64,000 nucleotides of DNA from Massilia sp. 9096 (GTDB lineage Bacteria; Pseudomonadota; Gammaproteobacteria; Burkholderiales; Burkholderiaceae_D): NCBI RefSeq assembly GCF_000745265.1, contig NZ_JQNN01000001.1:1116001-1180000 (forward strand). The letters run 5' to 3'. A program made the translations under genes and the position numbers. Positions 1 through 8,566 of this stretch are shown here, piece after piece; within the stretch, counting starts at the first letter, position 1; every line of letters begins with the position of its first letter. The notes under the pieces are model-generated. The model had not been told where the DNA came from. It saw only the letters and a list, made by a program, of their open reading frames with translations, and made no database searches.

Positions 1-94
1 GCTGGGTGCTGCCAGGGCACATCAGGGGCGCCGTACGCGAGCCGCGGCGTCTTCCCTTCGTGGCGGCCGCATGACCGGCCGCTCGACGTCGACT

Positions 95-1702
95 TCAGAA
101 CAGCTGCGAGAACAGCCAGTACAGCGAGCCGGACAGCAGGATCGCGGCCGGCAGCGTCAGCACCCAGGCCAGCACCAGGTTGCGTACCGTGGCCATCTGG
201 ACACCCGAGTGGCTCGCGACCATGGCGCCCGCCACGCCCGAGGACAGCACGTGCGTGGTCGACACCGGCAAGCCATAGGCGTCGGCCGCGCCGATGGTCA
301 GCATGGCCACGACTTCGGCCGAGGCCCCTTGCGCATAGGTCAGGTGGGCCTTGCCGATCTTTTCGCCGACCGTCACGACGATGCGTTTCCAGCCGACCAT
401 CGTGCCTAGGCCGAGCGCGATCGCGACCGCGACTTTCACCCAAAGCGGGATGAAGCGGGTGGCGCTGTCGAGCTGGTGCCTGAACTCCTTCAGATTGTCC
501 GTGGTCTCCTTGTCGAAATGCACGCTCGGTTCCTTCTCGAGATGGCGCATCGTTTCCGCAGCCAGGTACATGTCGTTGCGCACGTTGTTCACGGCACGGG
601 CCGGCACGTTCGCCAGGGTGCCGTAGGCGCGCACGGCGTTGCCGATGTCCCCCGACAGGCTCGACAGTGACGGCAGCACCTCCGGCGCCATCTTCCGCTC
701 ACGGATATAGCGCTCGAGGGACTTGCGCGCGGCGCCCGGCGCCGGCAGCGGCGCGCCCGGGGCGTAGCGCGCCAACGATTGCTGGGTGACCTGGCTGACG
801 GCGGCGAATTGCGTCACCTGTTCGGTCGGCAGCGCGCGGTTCAGCGCATAGGCCATCGGCATGGTGCCGACCAGGATCAGCATGATCAGGCCCATCCCTT
901 TCTGGCCGTCGTTGGAGCCGTGCGCGAACGACACGCCGGTACAGGTCAGCACCAGCAGCGAGCGGACATGCCAGGGCGGCGGCGTGTCGCCGTGCGGCGC
1001 GTCGTACAGCGCGCGGTCGCGCACGAACTTGCGCAGCGCCGTCAGGAGCAGCGCGGCGCAGACGAAGCCGACCAGCGGCGACAGCAGCAGCGAGTAGCCG
1101 ACCTTGGCCGCCTGCGACCAGTCGACGCCGCTGGTCCCGCTGCGGCCATGTATCAGCGCATTGGCGACGCCGACGCCGAGGATCGAGCCGACCATCGTAT
1201 GCGAGGACGACGCCGGCAAGCCGAACCACCAGGTGCCCAGGTTCCACAGGATGGCGGCGATCAGCAGCGCGAAGACCATCGCGAAGCCGGCGTGGGAACC
1301 GACCTGGAGGATGAGCTCGACCGGCAGCAGCGAGATGACGCTGAAGGCGACCGCGCCGCTCGAGAGCACCACGCCGATGAAATTGAAGCAGCCGGACCAC
1401 AGCACGGCGACGTTGGCCGGCAGCGAGTTCGTATAGATTACCGTTGCGACCGCATTCGCGGTGTCGTGGAAGCCGTTGACGAATTCGAAGCCGAGTGCGA
1501 TCAACAAGGCCACGCCGAGCAGCAGCCAGGGCAGCCAGGTGGTCGCGAGCGGCCCGGCGTCGACCAGGTCGGCGCGCAGGCTGTAGGCGCTGTAGCCGAT
1601 GCCGGCCAGGAGCAGAACGATGAAAAGCGCAATCGTGGAGGGCGAGCTGCGGCTGTCGCGCAGGCGCGCGGCGGGTGCGGCAACTGTTGCATGGGTACGC
1701 AT
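95..1702 (-). CDS. PiT-family inorganic phosphate transporter
   Basis: This 535-residue integral membrane protein belongs to the PiT family, which couples uptake of phosphate (often as a neutral metal-phosphate complex) to protons or sodium. The N-terminal family signature is visible around residues 77-86 (GFHDTANAVA), a second conserved block (FAHGSNDGQKGMG) lies mid-protein, and the C-terminal repeat ends in LPVSTTHVLSSGVAGA. Hydrophobic segments run throughout, interrupted by a hydrophilic loop of about 130 residues in the second half. The open frame continues far upstream, but the ATG at 1702 begins the recognisable protein and follows a CGGAG sequence. A CorA-like metal channel lies upstream on the same strand, about 100 bases away. 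The DUF47 partner gene often found beside PiT genes is not visible. Confidence 0.93.
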   Translation of the reverse strand: MRTHATVAAPAARLRDSRSSPSTIALFIVLLLAGIGYSAYSLRADLVDAGPLATTWLPWLLLGVALLIALGFEFVNGFHDTANAVATVIYTNSLPANVAVLWSGCFNFIGVVLSSGAVAFSVISLLPVELILQVGSHAGFAMVFALLIAAILWNLGTWWFGLPASSSHTMVGSILGVGVANALIHGRSGTSGVDWSQAAKVGYSLLLSPLVGFVCAALLLTALRKFVRDRALYDAPHGDTPPPWHVRSLLVLTCTGVSFAHGSNDGQKGMGLIMLILVGTMPMAYALNRALPTEQVTQFAAVSQVTQQSLARYAPGAPLPAPGAARKSLERYIRERKMAPEVLPSLSSLSGDIGNAVRAYGTLANVPARAVNNVRNDMYLAAETMRHLEKEPSVHFDKETTDNLKEFRHQLDSATRFIPLWVKVAVAIALGLGTMVGWKRIVVTVGEKIGKAHLTYAQGASAEVVAMLTIGAADAYGLPVSTTHVLSSGVAGAMVASHSGVQMATVRNLVLAWVLTLPAAILLSGSLYWLFSQLF

Positions 1703-1705
1703 GAA

Positions 1706-1733
1706 GGTTGACTCCGGGTCAATGGTGTCAACC
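1706..1733 (-). promoter_or_regulatory. leader hairpin just upstream of the phosphate transporter start
   Basis: Two perfect 7-base arms (GGTTGAC at 1706-1712 and GTCAACC at 1727-1733) are separated by 14 bases and end only a few bases from the start codon. In the transcript the CGGAG that would serve as ribosome-binding site lies at the loop and 3' arm, so folding could limit initiation. This is an inference from sequence symmetry only. Confidence 0.35.
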
Positions 1734-1803
1734 GACTGTAAATTTGGATTGTGACGGCACGATGACCGTCCAGCGCGCGTGCGCGCCACCTCGGCCCGGC
1801 CAC

Positions 1804-2829
1804 TCAGCGCGGCCGCTGCAACCTTACCAGCAGCCAAGCGACCACCGCCGTGAACGCCGCGGTGAAACCGAGCACGATCCAGAAGCCGTTGGCATGCTGG
1901 GCCAGCGGCACCCCGCCCACGTTCATGCCGAGCAGGCCGGCGACCAGGTTGATCGGCAGCGCCATCACGGTCACGATGGTCAGCAGGAACAGGCTGCGAT
2001 TGTTGTCCTCGTTGACCTGGGCGGCGATTTCTTCCTGCAGCAGCTTGATGCGTTCCTGCAGTGCGGCCAGGTCGTTGAGCACCACCGAGAATTCCTCGGT
2101 CGCCTGGCGCAGGTCCTGGCGCGCTTGCGCGGCCAGCCACTCGGGCGGACGCTGCAACAGCCGGAACAGCGCGGCCGGCTCCGGCGCCAGCAGCCGCTGC
2201 AGGCGCACCAGCACGCGCCGCAGCGCGCCCAGGTCTTCGCGCTTGCGCGTCAGGCGGCCGGCCAGCAGCTGGTCTTCGGTGGTGTCGACGCGCGCCACCG
2301 CGTCGCGCACGATGCCGACCAGGATATCGGCCTGGTCTTGCAGCAGATGGATCAGCAGGTCGATCGGCGTGTGCAGCGGTGCCCCGTGCAGCACGGCCTG
2401 GCGCAGGCGCTCGACCGACTCGAGCGGCTTGCGGCGCGCGCTGATCACGCCGTGCGGCGTCACGTGGACCCAGAGCGTGGAAATCTCGGCGGCTTCGAAG
2501 GAAAACTTGTGCAGCACGTCGTTGACCACCGCGATGAGCGCATTGTGGGCGATCTCGATGCGGGTCGAACGCGAGCCCTGGTGCAGGATTTCGTAGAAAT
2601 CGTCGCCGAGCTGCGTCTGGCTGCGCAGCCAGCGCTCGCTGGCGCTGTTCGACAGATTGAAATGCAGCCAGACGAACTGGCCGGGGACCGGGTCGCGCAG
2701 CAGGAGCGCAGCCTGGCGCGCATCCAGCGCGGCGCTGGCGATGCCTTCGCCGATGCGAAAGCCCCAGACCAGGCCGGAGTCGTCGGAGCCGTAACTGAAC
2801 GCGGTGACTGCCATGTCGATCCCATGCAA
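1804..2829 (-). CDS. CorA/ZntB-like divalent metal transporter
   Basis: The 341-residue product has the CorA superfamily layout: a large cytoplasmic N-terminal domain, a long helical (coiled-coil) stretch at about residues 200-275, and two C-terminal membrane helices. The hallmark GMN motif sits at residues 301-303 directly after the first helix. The N-terminal region and length (CorA itself is about 316, ZntB about 327) fit the ZntB branch, which moves zinc, but magnesium or cobalt transport cannot be excluded. An alternative ATG lies five codons in, at 2814. The gene is in the same direction as the aminotransferase upstream, 59 bases away. Confidence 0.88.
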   Translation of the reverse strand: MHGIDMAVTAFSYGSDDSGLVWGFRIGEGIASAALDARQAALLLRDPVPGQFVWLHFNLSNSASERWLRSQTQLGDDFYEILHQGSRSTRIEIAHNALIAVVNDVLHKFSFEAAEISTLWVHVTPHGVISARRKPLESVERLRQAVLHGAPLHTPIDLLIHLLQDQADILVGIVRDAVARVDTTEDQLLAGRLTRKREDLGALRRVLVRLQRLLAPEPAALFRLLQRPPEWLAAQARQDLRQATEEFSVVLNDLAALQERIKLLQEEIAAQVNEDNNRSLFLLTIVTVMALPINLVAGLLGMNVGGVPLAQHANGFWIVLGFTAAFTAVVAWLLVRLQRPR

Positions 2830-2888
2830 AACGCAATCCCGCGATTGTAGAGCAATTGCGCTCGCAATCGGGCCGCGGCGGGCCGGCG

Positions 2889-4058
2889 TCAGATCCTGGC
2901 GAGCCGCTCCAGCGCCGTCTGCAGCGTCTCGTCCTTCTTGGCAAAACAGAAGCGCACGATGCCCGATTCGCGCGCCTGGCCCGCCGTTTCACCATAAAAG
3001 GCCGATACCGGGATCGCGGCGACCTTGATCTCGCGCGTCAGCCACTGGGCGAAGTCGGACTCGGTCTGGCTGGAGATCGCATCGTAGCGCACGCATTGGA
3101 AATAGGTGCCGTCGGACGGCAGCAGCGTGAAGCGGGTCGCGGCCAGGCCGGCGCGGAACAGGTCGCGCTTGCGCTGGTAAAAAGCGGGCAGCGCGAGGTA
3201 GGGCTCGGGATCGGCCATGTGCGCGGCCAGGCCGTGCTGCATCGGCGTATTGACGCTGAAGACGTTGTACTGGTGGACCTTGCGAAATTCCGCCGTCAAG
3301 GCGCTAGGGGCGGCCACGTAGCCGATCTTCCAGCCGGTGACGTGATAGGTCTTGCCGAAGCTGGAGACGACGAAGGCGCGCTCGGCCAGGACCGGGTGGC
3401 GGCTGACCGACGCATGTTCCTGGCCATCGTAGACCATGTGTTCGTAGACTTCGTCGGACAGCACCAGTAGGTCGGTGCCGGCGACGATGCCGGCCAGCGC
3501 CTCCAGGTCGGCCGCGCGCAGGATGCTGCCGGTCGGGTTGTGCGGCGTGTTCAGCATGATCATGCGGGTGCGCGGCGTCACCGCGGCGGCGACCTGGTCC
3601 CAGGGCACGCTGTAGCCAAGCTCGCCGAGCCGCATCGCCACCGGCACCACCACGCCGCCGGCCAGCGTGATGGCCGGCGCGTAGCTGTCGTAGGCCGGCT
3701 CGATCACGATCACTTCGTCGCCCGGGTGCACGGCGCACAGGATCGCCGTGGTCAAGGCCTGGGTGGCGCCGGCGGTGACGGTGATCTCGCTGGCGGCGTC
3801 GTAGGCGCGCCCGTACAGGCGCCCGATCTTGGCGGCGATCGCCTCGCGCAGCTGCGGCGCGCCGGCCATCGGCGGGTACTGGTTCAGGCCGGCGCGCATG
3901 GCGTCGTTGACGTGGTCGAGCAGGCGCGGATCGCAGCCGAAGTCGGGGAATCCCTGGCCGAGGTTGACCGCGCCGTGTTCGACGGCGAGGGCGGACATCA
4001 GGGTGAAGACGGTGGTGCCAACAAAGGGCAGGCGCGATTCCAGGGCAGGGGTCGTCAT
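2889..4058 (-). CDS. PLP-dependent aminotransferase, methionine aminotransferase (YbdL-like)
   Basis: This class I/II fold-type I aminotransferase has 389 residues counted from the MTTPALES start. Cofactor-binding residues are visible: N174 in PHNPTG, the D202-EVY block, and the Schiff-base lysine K236 in SSFGKTYHVTGWK. The SFGKTYHVTGWKIGY segment and overall length match the methionine/kynurenine aminotransferase group typified by E. coli YbdL, which transaminates methionine and aromatic amino acids. A longer start at 4115 would overlap the end of the PIN gene and adds a poorly conserved arginine-rich leader, so the shorter form is preferred. Exact substrate specificity cannot be read from the sequence. 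Confidence 0.88.
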   Translation of the reverse strand: MTTPALESRLPFVGTTVFTLMSALAVEHGAVNLGQGFPDFGCDPRLLDHVNDAMRAGLNQYPPMAGAPQLREAIAAKIGRLYGRAYDAASEITVTAGATQALTTAILCAVHPGDEVIVIEPAYDSYAPAITLAGGVVVPVAMRLGELGYSVPWDQVAAAVTPRTRMIMLNTPHNPTGSILRAADLEALAGIVAGTDLLVLSDEVYEHMVYDGQEHASVSRHPVLAERAFVVSSFGKTYHVTGWKIGYVAAPSALTAEFRKVHQYNVFSVNTPMQHGLAAHMADPEPYLALPAFYQRKRDLFRAGLAATRFTLLPSDGTYFQCVRYDAISSQTESDFAQWLTREIKVAAIPVSAFYGETAGQARESGIVRFCFAKKDETLQTALERLARI

Positions 4059-4092
4059 GATGGTGCGGCGGTGTCTCTGGTTGTGGGTGCGC

Positions 4093-4590
4093 TCATTCAA
4101 GCGTGACGGCGGCATGGGCCTTGACCCAGGTTTCCGGGGGCATGATGTGGAACAGGCCTGCGCGCGCGGCGCGGCGCGCCAGCTTGAGCACGGCCTTGTC
4201 CTTCGAGATCAGCACCGCCGCGCCGGCGTCGCGCGCGATCTCGAGGAATTTCTGGTCGTCGCGGTCGGTGCAGACGGGCAGGCGCTGCGCGCGCGAGGTC
4301 GGCGCGACGACCCGGATCAGCGCGTCGAAGCGCGCCGCCGCGTGCGCGCGGGTGCCCTCGTCGAGCGGCAGGTGCGGGTAGTGCAGCACGTGCAGGTATT
4401 CGTCGCGGCAGTCGGCGCGCGTCACCGCATCGAGGGCGCCGGTCTCGATGGCCTCGAGCAGGGGCGCCCAGCGCGGGTCGTGGAACACGAACAGGTCGAG
4501 GCAGACGTTGGTGTCGAGGACGATGGTCGCCGGCGTGGCGGCGTCACTGGGTTTCTCTAAAGCAGCTGCGGCAGGTATCATGTCGGGCAT
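4093..4590 (-). CDS. PIN-domain protein (putative toxin component)
   Basis: The 165-residue protein has the PIN nuclease pattern: VLDTNV with D26 near the N-terminus, acidic residues around D60-E64, and [13 protein letters not shown] followed by LISKDK (D111, D112, D131). This resembles the PIN family often annotated as toxin of a toxin-antitoxin pair, a metal-dependent RNase. No antitoxin gene is visible: yaaA starts divergently 26 bases away and an aminotransferase follows. It is therefore an orphan or a PIN protein with a housekeeping role. The first 20 residues are not conserved in character, and the start could also be the ATG at 4581. Confidence 0.8.
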   Translation of the reverse strand: MPDMIPAAAALEKPSDAATPATIVLDTNVCLDLFVFHDPRWAPLLEAIETGALDAVTRADCRDEYLHVLHYPHLPLDEGTRAHAAARFDALIRVVAPTSRAQRLPVCTDRDDQKFLEIARDAGAAVLISKDKAVLKLARRAARAGLFHIMPPETWVKAHAAVTLE

Positions 4591-4616
4591 TCTACTGCCG
4601 TACCGTTTTTTCGACC

Positions 4617-5387
4617 ATGCTGATCGTCCTTTCTCCTGCCAAATCGCTCGACCTCGACTCGCCCCCGACCACCCGGCAGCGCACCACGCCGCGCTTCATC
4701 GACCATGCGAGCGCGCTGATCGACGTGCTCAAGCCCTATTCGCCGGCCCAGGTGGGCGCGCTGATGGCCATCTCGGACCCGCTGGCGGTACTGAACGTGA
4801 CCCGCTACGCCGACTGGCACCCGGACCATGGCCAGGCGCGCCAGGCCGTCATGGCCTTCGACGGCGACGTCTACACCGGCCTGGATGCGCGCACGCTGGC
4901 GCCGGCGGCGCTGGACTGGGTGCAGGCGCGCGTGCGCATCCTGTCCGGCCTGTACGGCCTGCTGCGTCCGCTCGACGGCATGCATCCCTACCGGCTGGAG
5001 ATGGGCACCCGGCTGCCAAATGCGCGCGGCAAGAATCTGTACGACTTCTGGGGCGAGCGCGTCACCGAGGCGCTCAACGCCGACGCCCGGGACGCTGCCG
5101 CGTCCGTGCTGGTCAACCTGGCCTCGGAAGAGTACTTCAAGTCGGTCAGGCCGAAGCTGTTGGACGTCGCGGTCGTCAACCCGGTGTTCGAGGACTGGAA
5201 GAACGGCAAATACAAGATCATCTCCTTCTTCGCCAAGCGCGCACGCGGGATGATGGCGCGCTACGCGGCCGAGCGCGGGATCACCGATCCGCAGGCGCTC
5301 AAGGACTTCGACGTCGACGGCTACGCTTTCGTGCCCGAGGCGTCGAGCGAGCGCGACTGGGTGTTCCGGCGCCGCCAGGAGGCCTGA
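4617..5387 (+). CDS. yaaA: peroxide stress protein YaaA
   Basis: The 256-residue product begins [12 protein letters not shown], the highly conserved start of the YaaA (DUF328/UPF0246) family, and keeps the later blocks [30 protein letters not shown] and [12 protein letters not shown]. In E. coli YaaA is induced by OxyR and limits intracellular free iron during hydrogen peroxide stress; the fold binds DNA in vitro. Length is full (E. coli 258). The gene is divergent from the PIN gene and is followed by a separately initiated secreted-protein gene 57 bases on. Confidence 0.95.
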   Translation: MLIVLSPAKSLDLDSPPTTRQRTTPRFIDHASALIDVLKPYSPAQVGALMAISDPLAVLNVTRYADWHPDHGQARQAVMAFDGDVYTGLDARTLAPAALDWVQARVRILSGLYGLLRPLDGMHPYRLEMGTRLPNARGKNLYDFWGERVTEALNADARDAAASVLVNLASEEYFKSVRPKLLDVAVVNPVFEDWKNGKYKIISFFAKRARGMMARYAAERGITDPQALKDFDVDGYAFVPEASSERDWVFRRRQEA

Positions 5388-5444
5388 GGGGCGGCGTGAC
5401 AATGTGCGCATGTTGAGCCTGCGTGCTTGCGTAATATGGAGGGG

Positions 5445-6443
5445 ATGAAAATCCTCGTCCCTGCCTTCGCCCTGGCGCTGGCCCTGAGCACGCCGCGGGC
5501 GGGCGCCGCGCCGGCACAGGCCGGTCCGGCGGCGGCAACACCGCAGGCGGCAGCGCATGCGCGCGTCCGCTTCGACTACCACAGCGGCTTCCTGCTCAAC
5601 CTGCACCACTACCTGTATAACCTGGCGGTCCACCCGAAACAGGAAGCCGTGGCCCTGGCCGCCGCGACCGCCGGCGAGGCCGATGCCATCCGTGGCGCGC
5701 TGGCTTTCTATCGCGCGCACTACGCCGACAGCGACATGATGTTTGGCGAAGACATGGCCGCGATCAAGCGCGCGCTCAGCCTCGGCGACGACGCCCGGCG
5801 TGATCCGCACGGCCTGATGCTGCCGCACGGTCTGGCCGACGCACTGGCGCTCGCCGCTCCCGCGTATGCGCGCCTGGCCTGGGCCCATGACGATGCAGCC
5901 AACCGCGCCTGGATCGCGCGCGTGTCCGCGCTCGACGCCCGCTACGGCGCCCAGGTGCAGGCGCGCGTCGAACGGGCGCTGGAGGCCGGTTTCCCGGCGC
6001 GGCCGGTGCGCGTCGACCTGGTGTCCGAGACCGGGACACGGCAGGGCGGCTACACCGATACCCAGATCGTGATCCCGTCCGGGCGGCCCGAGTACCAGAA
6101 CCTGGCCTCGCTCGAGATGCTGTACCACGAGGCCGCCCACGTGCAGACGTCCGCGCGCCTCGAAGAAGCGATCGCCGCGCGCGCGCACGAACGCGGGCGC
6201 GACGCCGATTCCGAGCTGTGGCACGTGCTGCACTTTTATACGGTCGGCGCGGCGGTGAGCGAAGCGCTGGCGCGCGAGAACATCGCCTATGTCCAGTATG
6301 CCGAGCAGCGCGGCCTGTACGCCAGGCCCTGGGCCGGCTACATGGCCTCGGTCGAGGGCGACTGGAAGCCCTACCTGGCAGGGCGCGAATCGTGGGCCGC
6401 CGCCATCGAGCATATGGTGGAGCGGCTGCCGGCGGCGAAATAA
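5445..6443 (+). CDS. secreted protein with HEAAH metallopeptidase-like motif
   Basis: I do not recognise a named family. The ATG at 5445 is chosen because GGAGGGG immediately precedes it; this gives 332 residues with a signal peptide of about 22 residues ending near AGA-AP. The mature protein is mostly helical. At residues 227-232 the sequence YHEAAH matches the zinc-binding HExxH pattern of gluzincin and related peptidases, and a glutamate-containing helix about 30-45 residues later (ELWHVLHFYTVGAAVSEALA) could supply the third ligand. A periplasmic metallohydrolase is a reasonable guess, but catalytic activity is unproven. The gene stands alone between yaaA and the terminator that serves bamD. 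Confidence 0.72.
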   Translation: MKILVPAFALALALSTPRAGAAPAQAGPAAATPQAAAHARVRFDYHSGFLLNLHHYLYNLAVHPKQEAVALAAATAGEADAIRGALAFYRAHYADSDMMFGEDMAAIKRALSLGDDARRDPHGLMLPHGLADALALAAPAYARLAWAHDDAANRAWIARVSALDARYGAQVQARVERALEAGFPARPVRVDLVSETGTRQGGYTDTQIVIPSGRPEYQNLASLEMLYHEAAHVQTSARLEEAIAARAHERGRDADSELWHVLHFYTVGAAVSEALARENIAYVQYAEQRGLYARPWAGYMASVEGDWKPYLAGRESWAAAIEHMVERLPAAK

Positions 6444-6469
6444 GTCCACGCTGAACGAACCGGGCGCGC

Positions 6470-6498
6470 AAAAAAAACAACGCCCGCGGCTGCGGGCG
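6470..6498 (-). terminator. Rho-independent terminator of bamD
   Basis: A 7-bp stem (CGCCCGC, 6481-6487, with GCGGGCG, 6492-6498) around a GGCT loop is followed, on the minus strand, by a near-continuous U-tract (6470-6480). There is no T-run on the plus side, so it mainly serves bamD. Confidence 0.8.
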
Positions 6499-6548
6499 TC
6501 GTGCGAGGGTATCAGAACCGGCCGCGACTCACTGCGGCTTAATGCCGC

Positions 6549-7397
6549 TTACTGCGGCGCCTCCAGCGCATCCTTCGGCGACGGCTCCGGACCCCACTTC
6601 GACCAGAACTTCCACCACGGCGCGTCGCCCGAGCCCTTGCCGCCCATGAAGCGGCTGTCCGGGTAGTTCTTGGCGAAGATGCGCTGGGTATCGTCGCGCA
6701 TGTCGTACATGCCGAGCTTGTCGTAGCAGCGGATCATGAGGAACAGCGCTTCCTCGCGCGCGTTCGCCTGGCTGAACTGGGTGACGGCGCTCTGGGCGCG
6801 GTTCAGCGAGGCCAGGTAGGCGCCACGGCGGTAATAATAGTTCGCCACGTGCACTTCGTACGATGCCATCGCGTCGATCAGGTAGTTCATGCGCGCGATC
6901 GAGTCGGCCGCGTATTTGCTGTTCGGGAACTTGTCGACCAGTTCCTTGAACGCGGCGAAGGATTCGCGCGTCGCCTTCGGATCGCGCTCGGTCGGATCCT
7001 GCGCGTAGATGAAGTTCATGAAACCGAGCTGGTCGTTGAAGTTGATCAGGCCGCGCAGGTAGTACATGTAGTCGACCTGGGGGTGATTCGGGTGCAGCTT
7101 GATGAAACGCTCGACCGCCGCCAGCGCCTCGGCCTGGTCGTTGGCCTTGTAGTGGGCGTAGGCGATATTCATCTGCGCCTGGGCCGCGTAAGTGCCGAAC
7201 GGGTAGTTCGATTCCAGTTTCTCGTACAGCTTGATGGCGGCTTCGTAGTGGCCGCCCGACATTTCATCCTGCGCGTCAGCGTATAATTTCGACGCTGACA
7301 CGTTCTTGCTCTCGTCCGTACTCTTGGAAAAGAGACCGCAACCGGACAAACCGAGCAGGGCACACGTCACGACCAACACAGACAATTTTTTTTGCAT
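6549..7397 (-). CDS. bamD: outer membrane assembly lipoprotein BamD
   Basis: BamD is the essential lipoprotein of the BAM complex that inserts beta-barrel proteins into the outer membrane. The 282-residue product has a lipoprotein signal with lipobox LSGC (C20), then TPR-type helical pairs: YEAAIKLYEKLESNYPFGTYAAQAQMNIAYAHYK and the conserved RDPKATRESFAAFKELVDKFPNSKYAADSI block. The C-terminal WWKFW segment is unusual but terminal. The ATG at 7397 is preferred over an upstream TTG. It is divergent from rluD, a common neighbour pairing. Confidence 0.96.
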   Translation of the reverse strand: MQKKLSVLVVTCALLGLSGCGLFSKSTDESKNVSASKLYADAQDEMSGGHYEAAIKLYEKLESNYPFGTYAAQAQMNIAYAHYKANDQAEALAAVERFIKLHPNHPQVDYMYYLRGLINFNDQLGFMNFIYAQDPTERDPKATRESFAAFKELVDKFPNSKYAADSIARMNYLIDAMASYEVHVANYYYRRGAYLASLNRAQSAVTQFSQANAREEALFLMIRCYDKLGMYDMRDDTQRIFAKNYPDSRFMGGKGSGDAPWWKFWSKWGPEPSPKDALEAPQ

Positions 7398-7483
7398 AGC
7401 TTTTTGCAAAAGAGTTTTTACCGAAAGGACTCCGACGCGCGCTTCGGCGGCTGTCGACGTTCCTGAGATTCAACGAACAGCTG

Positions 7484-7489
7484 ATTATA
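7484..7489 (-). promoter_or_regulatory. candidate -10 element of bamD
   Basis: On the minus strand the hexamer is a perfect TATAAT about 87 bases upstream of the bamD start. The -35 region is weak (TTAATA at a 19-base spacing), so this is a plausible but unproven sigma-70 promoter. Confidence 0.4.
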
Positions 7490-7504
7490 GCTGATGGGAC
7501 TACC

Positions 7505-8566
7505 GTGATATTAACTGCTGCGCCGAATTCGGCGGAAATGCCTTTTGACCCCGACCTCGACGATGATCTCGACACCGATCTCGACACGGAGCTCGACACC
7601 GGCGGAGGAGACGCTTCCGGCGGACTCGACGCCGGTCCGATCACCCTGGCCCTGAACCCCGAGCACTGCGGCCAGCGCCTCGACAAGGTGGTCGCCGCGC
7701 TGGTGCCGCAATTCTCGCGCAGCCGCCTGCAGCAGTGGTTCGAGGAAGGCCACATCACGGTCGACGGCAAGCCGGCCAAGGGCAAGAACACCGCCTACGG
7801 CGACGAGACCGTCGTGGTGTCGCCGCAACCGGCGCCCGAGGACACCGCGTTCACCCCGGAAGCGATCGCGCTGGACATCGTCTACGAGGACGATGCCATC
7901 ATCGTCGTCAACAAGCCGGCCGGGCTGGTCGTGCACCCGGGTTCGGGCAACTGGTCGGGCACCTTGCTCAACGGCTTGCTGCACCACTGCCCGCAGCTGG
8001 TCTCGGTGCCGCGCGCCGGCATCGTGCACCGCCTGGACAAGGATACCAGCGGCCTGATGGTGGTGGGCAAGACCCTGGCCGCCCAGACCGACCTGGTGCG
8101 CCAGCTGCAGGCGCGCAGCGTCAAGCGCGAGTACCTGGCGCTGGTGTGGGGCACGCCGCGTCCGTTCGGCACCATCAATTCGCCGATCAGCCGCGACGCG
8201 CACGAGCGCACCAAGATGGCGGTGTCGAACAGCCCGTCGGCCAAGCCGGCCATCACGCATTACGAATGGATCGAAAGCGGCGAACTCGAGCGCCGTCCGG
8301 TGAGCCTGGTCCAGTGCCGCCTGGAAACCGGCCGCACGCACCAGATCCGCGTGCACATGCAGTCGATCGGCTACAGCCTGGTCGGCGACGCCGTGTATGG
8401 CAAACAACACCTGCGCAGCTTCTTCCATCGCCAGGCGCTGCAGGCGCGCCGCCTCGGCCTGAGCCATCCGGCCACCGGCCAGCACATGGAATGGGTGGTC
8501 CCGCTGGCCGCCGATTTCGCCGCACTGCTCGAGCAGGCCGGCATCGAGGAACCGGAAGCGATCTGA
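7505..8566 (+). CDS. rluD: 23S rRNA pseudouridine synthase RluD
   Basis: RluD makes pseudouridines 1911, 1915 and 1917 in helix 69 of 23S rRNA. The 353-residue product has an S4-like RNA-binding domain (residues about 58-110, RLDKVVAALVPQFSRSRLQQWFEEGHITVDGK) and the RluA-family catalytic motif HRLDKDTSGL at 175-184 with D178 as nucleophile; ETGRTHQIRVH follows. The N-terminus carries an acidic Asp-Leu-Asp repeat (about residues 15-45) absent from the E. coli enzyme. The start is GTG at 7505, or possibly ATG at 7538. Its stop overlaps the pgeF start by one base (TGATG), so the two are translationally coupled. Confidence 0.95.
   Translation: MILTAAPNSAEMPFDPDLDDDLDTDLDTELDTGGGDASGGLDAGPITLALNPEHCGQRLDKVVAALVPQFSRSRLQQWFEEGHITVDGKPAKGKNTAYGDETVVVSPQPAPEDTAFTPEAIALDIVYEDDAIIVVNKPAGLVVHPGSGNWSGTLLNGLLHHCPQLVSVPRAGIVHRLDKDTSGLMVVGKTLAAQTDLVRQLQARSVKREYLALVWGTPRPFGTINSPISRDAHERTKMAVSNSPSAKPAITHYEWIESGELERRPVSLVQCRLETGRTHQIRVHMQSIGYSLVGDAVYGKQHLRSFFHRQALQARRLGLSHPATGQHMEWVVPLAADFAALLEQAGIEEPEAI

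Noticed and set aside
1..94. Possible end of a neighbouring gene at the left edge
   Set aside because: Ninety-four bases without a clear frame or motif; nothing can be assigned.
1703..2995. Upstream extension of the phosphate transporter frame to make a 966-residue protein
   Set aside because: The extension runs antisense-style through the CorA gene region with arginine-rich, non-conserved sequence; the ATG at 1702 begins the PiT family protein.
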